Shown here: piece by piece, positions 8,949 through 20,767 of the stretch
Position numbering within the stretch: position 1 is the first letter of the stretch
Layout of the letters: each line of letters opens with the position of its first letter
NCBI GenBank assembly: GCA_902825985.1
Contig: CADEDC010000004.1
Location: 68,686-132,685, forward strand
DNA from: an uncultured Acidobacteriota bacterium
GTDB taxonomy: Bacteria > Acidobacteriota > Vicinamibacteria > Vicinamibacterales > CAVVIG01
Direction of reading: 5' to 3'
DNA length: 64,000 nt
Position numbers and translations under genes: made by a program
The notes under the pieces: generated by a model
Database searches by the model: none
Seen by the model: only the letters and a program-made list of their open reading frames with translations
Told to the model about the DNA's origin: nothing

Positions 8949-11900
8949 ATGAATCAGTTTCGTCGGATGCGAATCACCAGCGTGATCGTTGCCCTACTCT
9001 TGTTCGCCGTGTCTCTGGGCACGGCTGCGGCGCAGACGCTCACTGGTGGCACTCTGAGCGGAACCGTCACCGACCAGCAGGGCGGCGCCCTGCCGGGCGT
9101 CAGCGTAACGGCTGTCCACGAACCCACCGGGACCGCCTATGACGCGGTCAGCGATGGAGAGGGTCGATTTCAGTTTCCCAATCTGCAGGTTGGCCCCTAT
9201 CGCGTCAATGTGTCCCTCAGCGGATTCGCCGACATTGTGCGGCCCGGCGTAGTGGTCACGCTCGGCGAGACGAGAAACCTCGATGTGCAGATGGGTCTGG
9301 CCGCGGTGACCGAAGTCGTCAACGTTACCGCGCCGACGACGTTCAGCGACACGCGTGCCGGCACGGCAGACACCATTTCGCGAACGACGCTGCAGCAGCT
9401 TCCGAGCCTCTCGAGAAATCTCACCGACTTCGCCCGTTTGTCTCCGCACTTCAATCAGACCAATCAGAATGGCGCAGATTCGTTCTTGAGCGTCGCGGGT
9501 CGCAATAATCGGTACAACGGGATCCTTATCGACGGCGCCGCCAACAACGACGTCTTCGGCCTGTCCGACTCGGGTGCCCCGGGCGGACAGACTGGCGCCC
9601 AACCCATCAGCCTCGACGCGCTCGACGAACTTCAACTCGTCGTCGCCCCGTACGACGTCCGTCAAGGCGGCTTCTCGGGTGGCGGCGTGAACGCCGTCAC
9701 GAAAAGCGGCACCAACACACTCAATGGAACCGCATACGGATTCGGCCGCAATCAAAGCCTGGTGGGTGATCTGCCTTCCCAGACGGATCCCGCGGCGCCT
9801 TCGACCTCGGCGGGTCAATTCAAGGAGCTGCAGTTCGGCGCGAGTGCCGGCGGACCGCTGGTCAAGAACGCGGCCTTTTTCTTTGCCAATGTCGACGTCG
9901 CTCGGAAGGACACACCGTCCGGTTTCTCGATCACCGGCGGCACGGGTCAGGATTTTGGACACCAGGCGGAGGCCCAGCGCTTCCTCGACATCTTGAGGAA
10001 CAACTACGGCTACGACCCGGGAGGACCAGGACTGGCCGAGTTCGGAAAGCGGAACAACAGCAACAAGCTGTTCGCGCGGACTGACCTGAACGTGGCCAAG
10101 GGACACCGGCTCACCGTCCGACACAACTACGTCGGCAGCGTGGCGGACATCGGGTTCCCCTCTGCGACGCAGTACAACTTTCCCGACAACTTCTACCAGT
10201 TCGAGAACAAGACGAACTCGACGGTCGCGCAGCTCAACAGCGTGTTCGGCCGCGCCTACAACGAGGCACGCATCACGATCCAACGGTTCGACGATCGCCG
10301 GACCGGTCAAGAGGGACAGGACCCATTCCCGTTCGTTCGGGTCGACCTGCCGGACGGGTCGAACCTGCGTGCTGGGACCGAGAACTTCTCCGTGGCCAAC
10401 GAGCTGGACCAGCGGGTCATCGAGGTCCACGACGACTTCACATGGCTGATGGGTCGCCACACCGTCACGGTGGGCACGCACAACGAGTTCCTCAAGTTCC
10501 GCAATCTGTTCATCCGGGACAACTGGGGCAACTACCGGTTCAGCAGCCTCGACAACTTCGCCGCCGGCATCGCCGGAGGATTCGACTACAGCTTCTCGAA
10601 CACCGCCAACCCGCGCGAGGCGGCCCAGTTTGCGATACGGCAGTTCGGGTTCTACGCTGGCGACCAGTGGCGGGCTGCCCCGAACTTCACGCTGACCTAC
10701 GGCTTCCGTGTCGATCTGCCGGTCTTCCCGGACAAGCCCGGTTCGAACCCGGTCGCCCTGGCGAATTTCGGCTATGCGACGGACGTGGCGCCGTCGCCGG
10801 CGATGTACTCACCCCGGGCCGGGTTCAACTGGGACCTGTCGAGGAACGCGCTGCAACGCCAGATTCGCGGCGGCGTGGGGCTCTTCTCGGGACGGACCCC
10901 CTACGTCTGGCTGTCGAACCAGTACAGCAATACCGGCACGCTCTTCACCCGCCTCATCGTCAACTACAACGTCAACAACCGGGTGACGTTCGTCCCTGAC
11001 GCGAACGCGCAACCGCGCACCGTCGGTGGTGCGGCGACCAATGAAATCGACGTCGTCGATCCTGACTACAAGTTTCCATCTGTCCTGCGCGGCAACATTG
11101 CCTACGACCACAGCCTCGGATTCTTGGGGCTGATCGGCAGCGGGGAGCTGCTGTTCTCGAAGAACGTCAACGACATCTCATACTCGAATCTCAACTACGT
11201 CATCAGCGGTCAGATCGCCGCCGACGGACGTCCGCGCTACTCCCGGAAGGTGCCGGCGCTCAACGACGTCATCCTGCTGTCGAACTCTGGCAAGGGCAGC
11301 CAGTGGAGTGCCAGCTACAGCGTGAATCGGCAGTTCAGCAATGGCTTCTTCTTCAACGGCTCGTACCTCTATAACGATGCGACGTCGATCACGGATGGCA
11401 CGTCGAGCCAGGCGGCGTCGAACTGGGGCAACGTGTACGTCGGTGCGGCCGACGTGAACAATACGCCACTGGCGCGGTCGAACTTCTCGGTCGGAAGCAT
11501 GGTGAAGTTCAGTGCGACGGTCCCGATCCGGCTGGGCCGCGGCGTGAGCAGCTATGCGTCGGTCTACTTCAACGGTCAGTCCGGTCGGCCCTACGTCCTC
11601 GCCTTCAACGGTGACGTCAACGGCGACGGACGATTCACGAATGACATCCTGTACGTGCCGACCAACGCCAGCGAGATCACGATCACGAATGGCACCTTCG
11701 ATCAGCTGATGGCCTACCTGCGAGACGACCCGTCGACCGCCGGAATTTCCGGCGGCGTTCCAGAACGAAATGCCGGGCGATCGCCGTGGACCAACACGCT
11801 CGACTTTCGCTATGCCGTCAACCTTCCCACGGGCGGGCGCACCCGAGTCGAGCTGACCATGGACGTGTTGAACTTGCTCAACCTGTTCGACAGCTCGGCG

Positions 11901-12080
11901 GGCTGGTCCGTGTTTCCGAACTTCAACGGACCGACGGTCGTGAACGGCAGCTTCGATGCCGGGTCGGGAAAGATGGTCTACAACCTCGCGCCGCTCAATT
12001 CGAGGACGTTTGCGACATACGGGAGAGACAACCTGCGGTCACGGTGGCAGGCGCAGTGGGGCGCTCGCGTACGTTTCTGA
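8949..12080 (+). CDS. TonB-dependent receptor-like outer membrane protein with carboxypeptidase-regulatory-like domain
   Basis: A 1043-residue outer-membrane protein. It has a cleavable signal peptide (MNQFRRMRITSVIVALLLFA..., cut near AAAQ at about residue 28), then a carboxypeptidase-regulatory-like beta-sandwich (GTLSGTVTDQQGGALPGVSVT, about 33-110), a plug region (about 125-250, with LDALDELQLVVAPYDVRQGG) and a long beta-barrel ending in WGARVRF; the terminal Phe is the usual sorting signal. This is the Oar/SusC-like receptor type abundant in Acidobacteriota and used for uptake of large substrates or attachment. The substrate is not predictable here. The energising tonB-exbB-exbD operon lies 0.8 kb downstream on the opposite strand. 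No SusD-like partner is adjacent. Confidence 0.9.
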   Translation: MNQFRRMRITSVIVALLLFAVSLGTAAAQTLTGGTLSGTVTDQQGGALPGVSVTAVHEPTGTAYDAVSDGEGRFQFPNLQVGPYRVNVSLSGFADIVRPGVVVTLGETRNLDVQMGLAAVTEVVNVTAPTTFSDTRAGTADTISRTTLQQLPSLSRNLTDFARLSPHFNQTNQNGADSFLSVAGRNNRYNGILIDGAANNDVFGLSDSGAPGGQTGAQPISLDALDELQLVVAPYDVRQGGFSGGGVNAVTKSGTNTLNGTAYGFGRNQSLVGDLPSQTDPAAPSTSAGQFKELQFGASAGGPLVKNAAFFFANVDVARKDTPSGFSITGGTGQDFGHQAEAQRFLDILRNNYGYDPGGPGLAEFGKRNNSNKLFARTDLNVAKGHRLTVRHNYVGSVADIGFPSATQYNFPDNFYQFENKTNSTVAQLNSVFGRAYNEARITIQRFDDRRTGQEGQDPFPFVRVDLPDGSNLRAGTENFSVANELDQRVIEVHDDFTWLMGRHTVTVGTHNEFLKFRNLFIRDNWGNYRFSSLDNFAAGIAGGFDYSFSNTANPREAAQFAIRQFGFYAGDQWRAAPNFTLTYGFRVDLPVFPDKPGSNPVALANFGYATDVAPSPAMYSPRAGFNWDLSRNALQRQIRGGVGLFSGRTPYVWLSNQYSNTGTLFTRLIVNYNVNNRVTFVPDANAQPRTVGGAATNEIDVVDPDYKFPSVLRGNIAYDHSLGFLGLIGSGELLFSKNVNDISYSNLNYVISGQIAADGRPRYSRKVPALNDVILLSNSGKGSQWSASYSVNRQFSNGFFFNGSYLYNDATSITDGTSSQAASNWGNVYVGAADVNNTPLARSNFSVGSMVKFSATVPIRLGRGVSSYASVYFNGQSGRPYVLAFNGDVNGDGRFTNDILYVPTNASEITITNGTFDQLMAYLRDDPSTAGISGGVPERNAGRSPWTNTLDFRYAVNLPTGGRTRVELTMDVLNLLNLFDSSAGWSVFPNFNGPTVVNGSFDAGSGKMVYNLAPLNSRTFATYGRDNLRSRWQAQWGARVRF

Positions 12081-12203
12081 CGGTGGACCGGCTGCCGATG
12101 CTGACGTCTGCACGATCATGGTGAGCTTCGGCGACCGCTTCAACTGAGCCGGACGCGACCGCGAGTTCACTGAGCCCGGGGGGGGCGTCAAGCAGGAGTT
12201 GCC

Positions 12204-12770
12204 GTGAACGCAGATCTCGAGAGCTATCGCCTGCAGCTCTTGTCCATCCGACAGGACGTGCCCGGCGTCTGGAACGGTCTGACGGATGCCCAGTTCAACT
12301 GGAAGCCGGCCGCAGCGAAATGGTCGATCGGTGATTGTTTCGCTCACCTGAACGAGACTGCGAAGCGTACAGTGCCGACCCTGGACGAGATGCTCGCGCG
12401 AGCGCGTCGTCAAGGTTTGACCTCCGACGGTCCATTCGTGCTCGGGCTCGTCGAGCGGATGTTCATCAAGAGCCTCGAGCCACCGCCACGAATGCGCGCG
12501 AAGGCGCCGAAGCGGCTCCAGCCGATACCGGCAACGCATCGATCGTTGGAGGCCGTCAGCAGGGAGTTCATGGAATGGCAGGACGCCATCGATATCCGGC
12601 TGGAGCGGGCTGACGGCATCGACCTCACGCGGGTGAAGGGCCCGTCGCCGGCCGTGCCTCTCATCAGATGGACGCTCGGCGCGATGCTGTCGATCACGCT
12701 GGCGCACGAGCGGCGCCACATCTGGCAGGCTCGGGAAGTGCGGAACCATCCGTCGTTTCCGCGGAGTTGA
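12204..12770 (+). CDS. DinB-like domain protein
   Basis: A 188-residue protein starting with GTG at 12204 behind a good AGGAG. The N-terminal helix motif FNWKPAAAKWSIGDCFAHLNET and the C-terminal HERRHIWQAREVRNHPSFP match the DinB/YfiT-like four-helix metalloprotein fold; the His in the first motif and the HERRH-type His residues are the usual metal ligands. Members are often thiol transferases or of unknown function, so no reaction is assigned. It lies 123 bp after the TonB-dependent receptor gene and may share its transcript. Confidence 0.85.
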   Translation: MNADLESYRLQLLSIRQDVPGVWNGLTDAQFNWKPAAAKWSIGDCFAHLNETAKRTVPTLDEMLARARRQGLTSDGPFVLGLVERMFIKSLEPPPRMRAKAPKRLQPIPATHRSLEAVSREFMEWQDAIDIRLERADGIDLTRVKGPSPAVPLIRWTLGAMLSITLAHERRHIWQAREVRNHPSFPRS

Positions 12771-12842
12771 GTCGATACGCGCGGTTGGGCCGCGGGGGCG
12801 CGCCGGGTTGGCCCAAATGCGCCGGCTGCCCAGGTGAAATGA

Positions 12843-12870
12843 AAAGGGCCGTCCGGTAGGACGGCCCTTT
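12843..12870 (-). terminator. Intrinsic terminator of the tonB-exbB-exbD-exbD operon (possibly bidirectional)
   Basis: A perfect 12-bp stem (12843-12854 with 12859-12870) with a GGTA loop lies between convergent genes. On the minus strand it is followed by TTTTCATTT-type sequence, so it ends the exbD operon; on the plus strand only three T residues follow the stem, so it may also end the dinB-like transcript, less surely. Confidence 0.85.
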
Positions 12871-12901
12871 CCTGTCGTCGAATTGTACGAAGCGGATCGA
12901 G

Positions 12902-13372
12902 CTAGTTGCCAGCCACGCCGGCGGCGCGACGCATGCCGGCGGTGACGATGCCCACCTTCTCGACACCGGCGCCGCGCGCCGAGTCGATGACATACATGAT
13001 GTCGCCGTAACGGAGAGACTCCGCACCAGCCACGAACATCGTCTTGTCCTTGCGGGCTTCGAAGATCTCGCGCAGCTTGTTCGGCACTTCGGCAACCGTC
13101 ACCGGCTGCTTGTTGATGGAGATCTGCCGGTCGGCGGTGTATTCGAGCACGATCTGGCTGACGTCGACTTCCTGCTGCTGATTGGCGTTCTTCGTCTCGA
13201 GCGGGAGGTTGATGTCCACGCCCTTCTGCGTCAGCGGCAGGGCAGCCATGAAGATGACGAGCAGCACGAGCAGCACGTCAATGAGCGGCGTCACGTTCAT
13301 GTCGGAGCTGGCATGCCCCGTCGACGGCTTCTTGACGTCGTCAGCGCCGAGGTGGTGATGTGCGTGTGACAT
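12902..13372 (-). CDS. exbD: Biopolymer transport protein ExbD/TolR (second copy)
   Basis: A 156-residue protein with a His-rich N-terminus (MSHAHHHLGADDVKK), the single transmembrane segment preceded by the conserved NVTPLIDVLLVLLVIFMAA with the proton-path Asp, and a periplasmic ExbD/TolR domain ending in DSARGAGVEKVGIVT. Its ATG overlaps the stop of the upstream exbD by one base (TAATG), so translation is coupled. With ExbB and TonB it would form the inner-membrane complex that uses the proton gradient to drive outer-membrane receptors. It is last in the operon and followed by a terminator. Confidence 0.95.
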   Translation of the reverse strand: MSHAHHHLGADDVKKPSTGHASSDMNVTPLIDVLLVLLVIFMAALPLTQKGVDINLPLETKNANQQQEVDVSQIVLEYTADRQISINKQPVTVAEVPNKLREIFEARKDKTMFVAGAESLRYGDIMYVIDSARGAGVEKVGIVTAGMRRAAGVAGN

Positions 13373-13812
13373 TACTGGCCTCCCGCGCCGCCGCCCGAGC
13401 CTTTTTTCTTTTCGGTAATGAGTCCGACGTTCTCAATACCGGCCTGACGCAGCTGGTCCATGGTGGCCATCACGGCGCCGTACTCGACGTCCGTATCCGC
13501 CTTGATCAGCACGATCTTCTCGACCTTGTCCTCGAGGATTTCGAGAAGCTTGGTCGCCAGCTCGGACGGGTTGATCTCACGCGCATTGAGATACACCGCC
13601 TTGTTGGGCGCGATCGCGATGACGGTCTGGTCGGAAACTTCCGGCTTGTCGACGGTGTTCTCCGCCTCCGGGAGCTTCACGCTGACGCCCTGCTGCAGCA
13701 GCGGAGCAACGAGCATCATGATGATGAGCAGCACCAGCATGACGTCGACCAGCGGCGTTACGTTAATGTCGGATTTGACTCCGCCTTGGGCGCCGCCAAG
13801 GTCCATACTCAT
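13372..13812 (-). CDS. exbD: Biopolymer transport protein ExbD/TolR (first copy)
   Basis: A 146-residue ExbD/TolR protein: short cytosolic N-terminus (MSMDLGGAQGGVKSDI), transmembrane segment with the key Asp in NVTPLVDVMLVLLIIMMLV, and a periplasmic domain ending MDQLRQAGIENVGLITEKK, followed by a Gly-rich tail. AAGGAG sits 6 nt before the ATG. It is clearly paralogous to the next gene yet differs through most of its length, so the pair is probably an old duplication giving a heteromeric ExbD assembly, as found in several phyla. Confidence 0.95.
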   Translation of the reverse strand: MSMDLGGAQGGVKSDINVTPLVDVMLVLLIIMMLVAPLLQQGVSVKLPEAENTVDKPEVSDQTVIAIAPNKAVYLNAREINPSELATKLLEILEDKVEKIVLIKADTDVEYGAVMATMDQLRQAGIENVGLITEKKKGSGGGAGGQ

Positions 13813-13955
13813 AGCACGTCTCCTTGAAACTCAGTCTTCTACTCGACACGGCCTGAGCGACCGGCCGGTCGCGTCGCCTGACGTTCACTCTACTCCGCAT
13901 GGGAGTGGAGCGCCAGCATCAGGCTCCGCGACCGGTGGCCACGGCCGTGCCAGCC

Positions 13956-14627
13956 TTAGGCCGACTTCTTGATGAAGTAGTCGACGAGCTCCGACGAGGA
14001 GTTGTCCATCTCCACGTTGAAGTACTCAAGGCGACCCGTCAGGTAGTTGTAGAACCACACCGCCGGGATGGCGACGACCAGACCGAGCGCGGTCTCGACG
14101 AGCGCTTCAGAAATACCGGCCGACACGGCGCCGATACCGCCCGAGCCCGAGGTCGCGATGCCCTGGAACGCCGAGATGACACCGACGACCGTGCCGAGCA
14201 GTCCCACGAAGGGGGCCGTCGAGCCGATGGTCGCGAGCGCCGAAATGCCCTTCTTCAGGTCGTTGGCCGTCAGGGCCGAGGCGCGCTGGATGGAGCGGCG
14301 CACCGTATCGAGCAGGTCTTCGCGGCTCAGGGAGCCGCCGCTCTCCTGCTGGAACTGATACTCCTGCAGACCCGCCAGGACGACCTTCGCCAGGTGGCTG
14401 TAGCGGTAGTTCTTCGACGACGAGATCGCGATGGCGTCCTTCAGACGGCCTTCCTTGAGGTGCTTGGCCACCTGCGGAGCGAACAGCTTCGACTGGTTGC
14501 GCGCCTGGGTGAAGGTGAAGATGCGCTCAACGGCGACGCCCACCGACCACATTGACATGAAGAACAGAATGAACGCCACGGCCTTGGCGACCCATCCCAT
14601 CTGGTTCCACATTTCGATCAAATCCAC
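13956..14627 (-). CDS. exbB: MotA/TolQ/ExbB proton channel family protein
   Basis: A 223-residue inner-membrane protein starting with GTG at 14627 after an AGGAGG at ideal spacing. It has an N-terminal transmembrane helix (VAKAVAFILFFMSMWSVGVAVERIF), a cytosolic stretch, and the paired C-terminal helices with the signature ATIGSTAPFVGLLGTVVGVI and LVVAIPAVWFYNYLTGR. These helices form the proton channel of the ExbB pentamer around ExbD. A 143-bp gap separates it from the first exbD. Gene order tonB-exbB-exbD-exbD supports ExbB rather than TolQ. Confidence 0.95.
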   Translation of the reverse strand: MDLIEMWNQMGWVAKAVAFILFFMSMWSVGVAVERIFTFTQARNQSKLFAPQVAKHLKEGRLKDAIAISSSKNYRYSHLAKVVLAGLQEYQFQQESGGSLSREDLLDTVRRSIQRASALTANDLKKGISALATIGSTAPFVGLLGTVVGVISAFQGIATSGSGGIGAVSAGISEALVETALGLVVAIPAVWFYNYLTGRLEYFNVEMDNSSSELVDYFIKKSA

Positions 14628-14684
14628 GGTCTATCCTCCTGAGGTGGCGTTTCAGTTTCTGGTTTGAGTTCGGTCGATCGATGC

Positions 14685-15413
14685 TTACTGGAGCGTGAAG
14701 TTCACCGTGACCGTCATGATGACCGGCACCGGCTGGCCGTTCAACAGGGTCGGGGTGAACACCCACTGCTTCACGGCGTCGAGCGCCGCCTGGTCGAGCA
14801 GTGGAATCGACCGAAGCACTTTGGCTTCCTGGACCGCGCCGTCGGGACCGATGGTCGCTTCGACGATGACAATGCCCTGCACGCGAGCCGACTGCGCGAT
14901 CGGCGGGTAGACCGGGCGCACGTCCTTGGTCTTGGTCGGCGGCTTGATGTTGCCTCCGACGCGAACAGCGGCAGGCGGTGGGGGGGGAGGTGGCGGCGGC
15001 GGCGGCGGCGGCGCCTCGACGTTCACGATGCCGCCCTGAACGCCACCGGCAATGCCCCCTTCGAGACCCTGGGTGGCCGGAACCGCATTCTCGAGACCCG
15101 TCTCAGCCTTGATTTCTGACGGTGCTTCGACCGGCGCGGCCGCCGGGTTCACGTCCGGCTGAGGCGGCGGCGGTGTCGCAGCCTGCGGCGGTGGCGGCGG
15201 CGGCGGCGGTGGGGGAGGAGGCGGCGGGGCCGCGACAAACGCATTCATCGCGCTGACAGGCGTCGGCAACACGTCGGCGGCCATCAGTGGAATGATGATG
15301 AGCGCGCCAATCAGGGCCGTGTGGGCAATGATCGACAGCGGGACCGTATACCAGGCCCGGCTGCCTACCTTAATCGACGGCTCGACGACGTCGCCGAACA
15401 TGTCACGTGGCAC
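14685..15413 (-). CDS. tonB: Energy transducer TonB with two polyproline tracts
   Basis: A 242-residue protein starting with GTG at 15413, seven bases after GAGGAG. After a short cytosolic part, one transmembrane helix (VPLSIIAHTALIGALIIIPLMAA) anchors it. The periplasmic linker has two uninterrupted polyproline runs of about 14 and 13 residues, one on each side of a roughly 60-residue spacer. The C-terminal TonB domain (VYPPIAQSARVQGIVIVEATI...WVFTPTLLNGQPV) contacts the TonB box of receptors. It is the first gene of the operon and has its own promoter about 85 bp upstream. The tracts could form rigid PPII rods spanning the periplasm. Confidence 0.96.
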   Translation of the reverse strand: MPRDMFGDVVEPSIKVGSRAWYTVPLSIIAHTALIGALIIIPLMAADVLPTPVSAMNAFVAAPPPPPPPPPPPPPPQAATPPPPQPDVNPAAAPVEAPSEIKAETGLENAVPATQGLEGGIAGGVQGGIVNVEAPPPPPPPPPPPPPAAVRVGGNIKPPTKTKDVRPVYPPIAQSARVQGIVIVEATIGPDGAVQEAKVLRSIPLLDQAALDAVKQWVFTPTLLNGQPVPVIMTVTVNFTLQ

Positions 15414-15496
15414 AGATACTCTCCTCAGCTAAGTCGGAATTGCCAGGCCAGCCTTGTCGCCTCTTCCGTTACCGCAGCAAGCGGCCAAGGGCGGCG

Positions 15497-15526
15497 ATTA
15501 TAGCCAGACGAAAAACTGAGAGTCAA
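15497..15526 (-). promoter_or_regulatory. Sigma-70-type promoter of the tonB operon
   Basis: On the minus strand TTGACT (15526-15521) and TATAAT (15502-15497) are separated by 18 bp; the -10 is a perfect consensus. Predicted start near 15490 leaves about 75 nt to the tonB GTG. Confidence 0.85.
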
Positions 15527-15549
15527 CGTACGGTTCGAAGTGCTTAGAC

Positions 15550-15608
15550 ACCGGATTCGGAGAAATGGCCATGCGGATTCCGATGCCAATAAGTCTTCCG
15601 AATCCGGT
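15550..15608. repeat. Cluster of three CGGATTC motifs including an 11-bp inverted repeat
   Basis: ACCGGATTCGG (15550-15560) and its exact reverse complement (15598-15608) flank a further CGGATTC at 15574-15580. The two direct copies are 22 bp apart, about two helical turns. The cluster ends 24 bp upstream of the tonB -35 box and begins 17 bp past the hppA stop. It could be an operator for the tonB operon or a hairpin at the hppA 3' end; there is no T-run, so it is not a classical terminator. Confidence 0.6.
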
Positions 15609-15624
15609 ACTTATGTCAGTCCTG

Positions 15625-18093
<2,469 letters not shown>

Positions 18094-18206
18094 CTCACCT
18101 CACACAGTCCGGCCGCAGCCGGACGGTCTCCAGAGTCAAACGAGTTAAAGAAAGGCTCGGCGCGGTCACCCGAAGACACGGTCCGCTGAGGCACAAAGGC
18201 ATGGGA

Positions 18207-18824
18207 TTATACCCGGAACTCCGGCCCGCCCGTGTCGCCCTGCCAGCGTGCCACCCGCGGCGGCAGCGCCATCCCGCCGGTCAGGGCGATGCGGATCCCC
18301 TCCTCGACGCTGATGTCCGGGAAGCTGGCCCGGTCTCGCTCGCAGATGACAATGTCCCCCAGATACAGGTGATTTGTGGGCACGTAGACCGCCAGCATCG
18401 GCTCCGGACCGCGCCCGCGATCGACCGTGAATTCCTTCGTCAGGAAGCCCAAGGCCAGCCCGTGCGGGCTCTCCAGCATCACCACCCGCTTGAATCCGGA
18501 CTCATTGTCCGGCGAGAAGGCGACTACCAGCTGCTTCACGGGGGCGTAGATGGTCCTGAACACCGGAACTCGCAACAGTATGCTCTCCCCCCTCTGCAAG
18601 AACCGCTTCCCGATGACGTTGGTCGCCACCGCCCCCGCCATCAGGATGACCAGCGCCGTCGTCAGGATGCCGAGGCCGGGCATGCGCCGGCCGAGCAGCC
18701 GGTCGTAGAACGGCGTCGTCAGGCCGTCGACCACCCCGAACAGCCAGATCAGCGCCAGGACGCTGATGAACAGCGGCACCATGACGAAGAAACCGGCGAT
18801 GAAGCTGCGGCGTAGCCACTGCAT
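18207..18824 (-). CDS. DUF502 family inner-membrane protein
   Basis: A 205-residue protein with two N-terminal transmembrane helices (FIAGFFVMVPLFISVLALIWLFG and GLGILTTALVILMAGAVATNVIG) and a soluble C-terminal part with family motifs RVPVFRTIYAPVKQLVVAF, FKRVVMLESPHGLALGFLT and AVYVPTNHLYLGDIVI. This matches DUF502, a widespread family of unknown biochemical function. It lies 27 bp downstream of uppP on the same strand and is probably co-transcribed, which hints at an envelope role. No further function is claimed. Confidence 0.9.
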   Translation of the reverse strand: MQWLRRSFIAGFFVMVPLFISVLALIWLFGVVDGLTTPFYDRLLGRRMPGLGILTTALVILMAGAVATNVIGKRFLQRGESILLRVPVFRTIYAPVKQLVVAFSPDNESGFKRVVMLESPHGLALGFLTKEFTVDRGRGPEPMLAVYVPTNHLYLGDIVICERDRASFPDISVEEGIRIALTGGMALPPRVARWQGDTGGPEFRV

Positions 18825-18851
18825 GGTGATTCCGTTCCTGTCCTGTCGGGG

Positions 18852-19655
<804 letters not shown>

Positions 19656-19751
19656 CGTGCGTGGTGTCCGGACCGTCCGCCCGCGGGTGCGAGGGTCCGA
19701 CGGTCAGCCCTGGACGGTCAGCCGGTTACGTTCAAGTCAGTGGGCGACGGA

Positions 19752-20759
19752 CTACGAGGCGCGCGCCTTGCGCGCCGGCTTCGGCTTGCGTGCGCTGGAC
19801 TGACCGGTCGGCGCCTCGCCGTCCGACACGGACGCCGGCGCATGCGAGGCCGCCTTCGTCGTGTTGCCGCGCCAAAGGGTGACGATGGCGGCGGCTACGA
19901 ACACGCTGGAGTAGGTGCCGGTGATGACGCCGATGATCATCGTGAAGGCAAACCCGCGCAACACCTCGCCACCGAACAGGAACAGCGCCACCGCCGACAG
20001 CAGCGTCGTGCCGGCGGTGATGACGGTCCGGCCGAGCGTCTGATTGAGCGCGACGTTGATGACGTGCATGAGGGAATCGCGCCGCATCCCCTTCAGGTTC
20101 TCGCGCACGCGATCGAAGATGACGATGGTGTCGTTGACCGAGTAGCCGCTGACGGTGAGGATGGCCGCGATCACGTTCAGCGTGATGTCGTACTGGAAGA
20201 ACGCCAGGAACGCCATCGTCACGAACAGGTCGTGCAGGGTCGCCACGACGGCGCCGACCGCGAAGCTCAACTGATAGCGCGCCGCGATATATATAAGGAT
20301 GCCGGCGAGCGACAGCACGGTTGCCGAGATCCCCTTTGACGTCAGCTCCCGACCGACCGCCGGACCGACCACCTCCGTGCCGACGGTGGTGACGTTGCCG
20401 AGATTCGCGGCGCGCAGGGCCTGTTCGACCTTCTGTGCCGCGCTGCTGAGCGATGCGCCTTCCTCGGCTCCCACCTCGGGCACGCGAACCATGATCTGGC
20501 GCTGCGCCACGTCGCCGTACTGCTGAACGATGACGTTCTGGCCGCCGAACGTGCCGCCGAGCGCCTCGCGCACCTGCTGGATGGACGGCTGCTGGTCGAA
20601 CTGCGAGATGACGACCGTGCCACCGGCGAACTCGATCCCGAGCGGGATCCCCTTGGTCAGGGTGACGCCAAGTCCGGCCAGGATGACGACCCAGGACAGC
20701 GCGATGGCGTGCCAGCGCCAGCGAAGGAAGTCGAAGTTGGTGTGCTTGAAGATGTGCAT
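19752..20759 (-). CDS. secF: Protein translocase subunit SecF
   Basis: A 335-residue membrane protein with one N-terminal helix, a periplasmic P1-like domain (IPLGIEFAGGTVVISQFDQ) and five clustered C-terminal helices with family motifs SVNDTIVIFDRVRENLK and ALNQTLGRTVITAGTTLL. A Lys/Arg-rich tail (RKPKPARKARAS) extends the cytosolic C-terminus. SecF works with SecD to use the proton-motive force to complete protein export through SecYEG. It follows secD by 8 bp in the order yajC-secD-secF, the usual operon. Confidence 0.98.
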   Translation of the reverse strand: MHIFKHTNFDFLRWRWHAIALSWVVILAGLGVTLTKGIPLGIEFAGGTVVISQFDQQPSIQQVREALGGTFGGQNVIVQQYGDVAQRQIMVRVPEVGAEEGASLSSAAQKVEQALRAANLGNVTTVGTEVVGPAVGRELTSKGISATVLSLAGILIYIAARYQLSFAVGAVVATLHDLFVTMAFLAFFQYDITLNVIAAILTVSGYSVNDTIVIFDRVRENLKGMRRDSLMHVINVALNQTLGRTVITAGTTLLSAVALFLFGGEVLRGFAFTMIIGVITGTYSSVFVAAAIVTLWRGNTTKAASHAPASVSDGEAPTGQSSARKPKPARKARAS

Positions 20760-20767
20760 GGCGGCTC

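Noticed and set aside
10735-10765. GGTTCGAACCCGGTC resembling a tRNA T-arm
   Set aside because: It lies inside the TonB-dependent receptor coding sequence and no acceptor or anticodon arms can be paired around it.
15550-15608. Intrinsic terminator for hppA
   Set aside because: The inverted repeat arms are 37 nt apart and no T-run follows on the minus strand.
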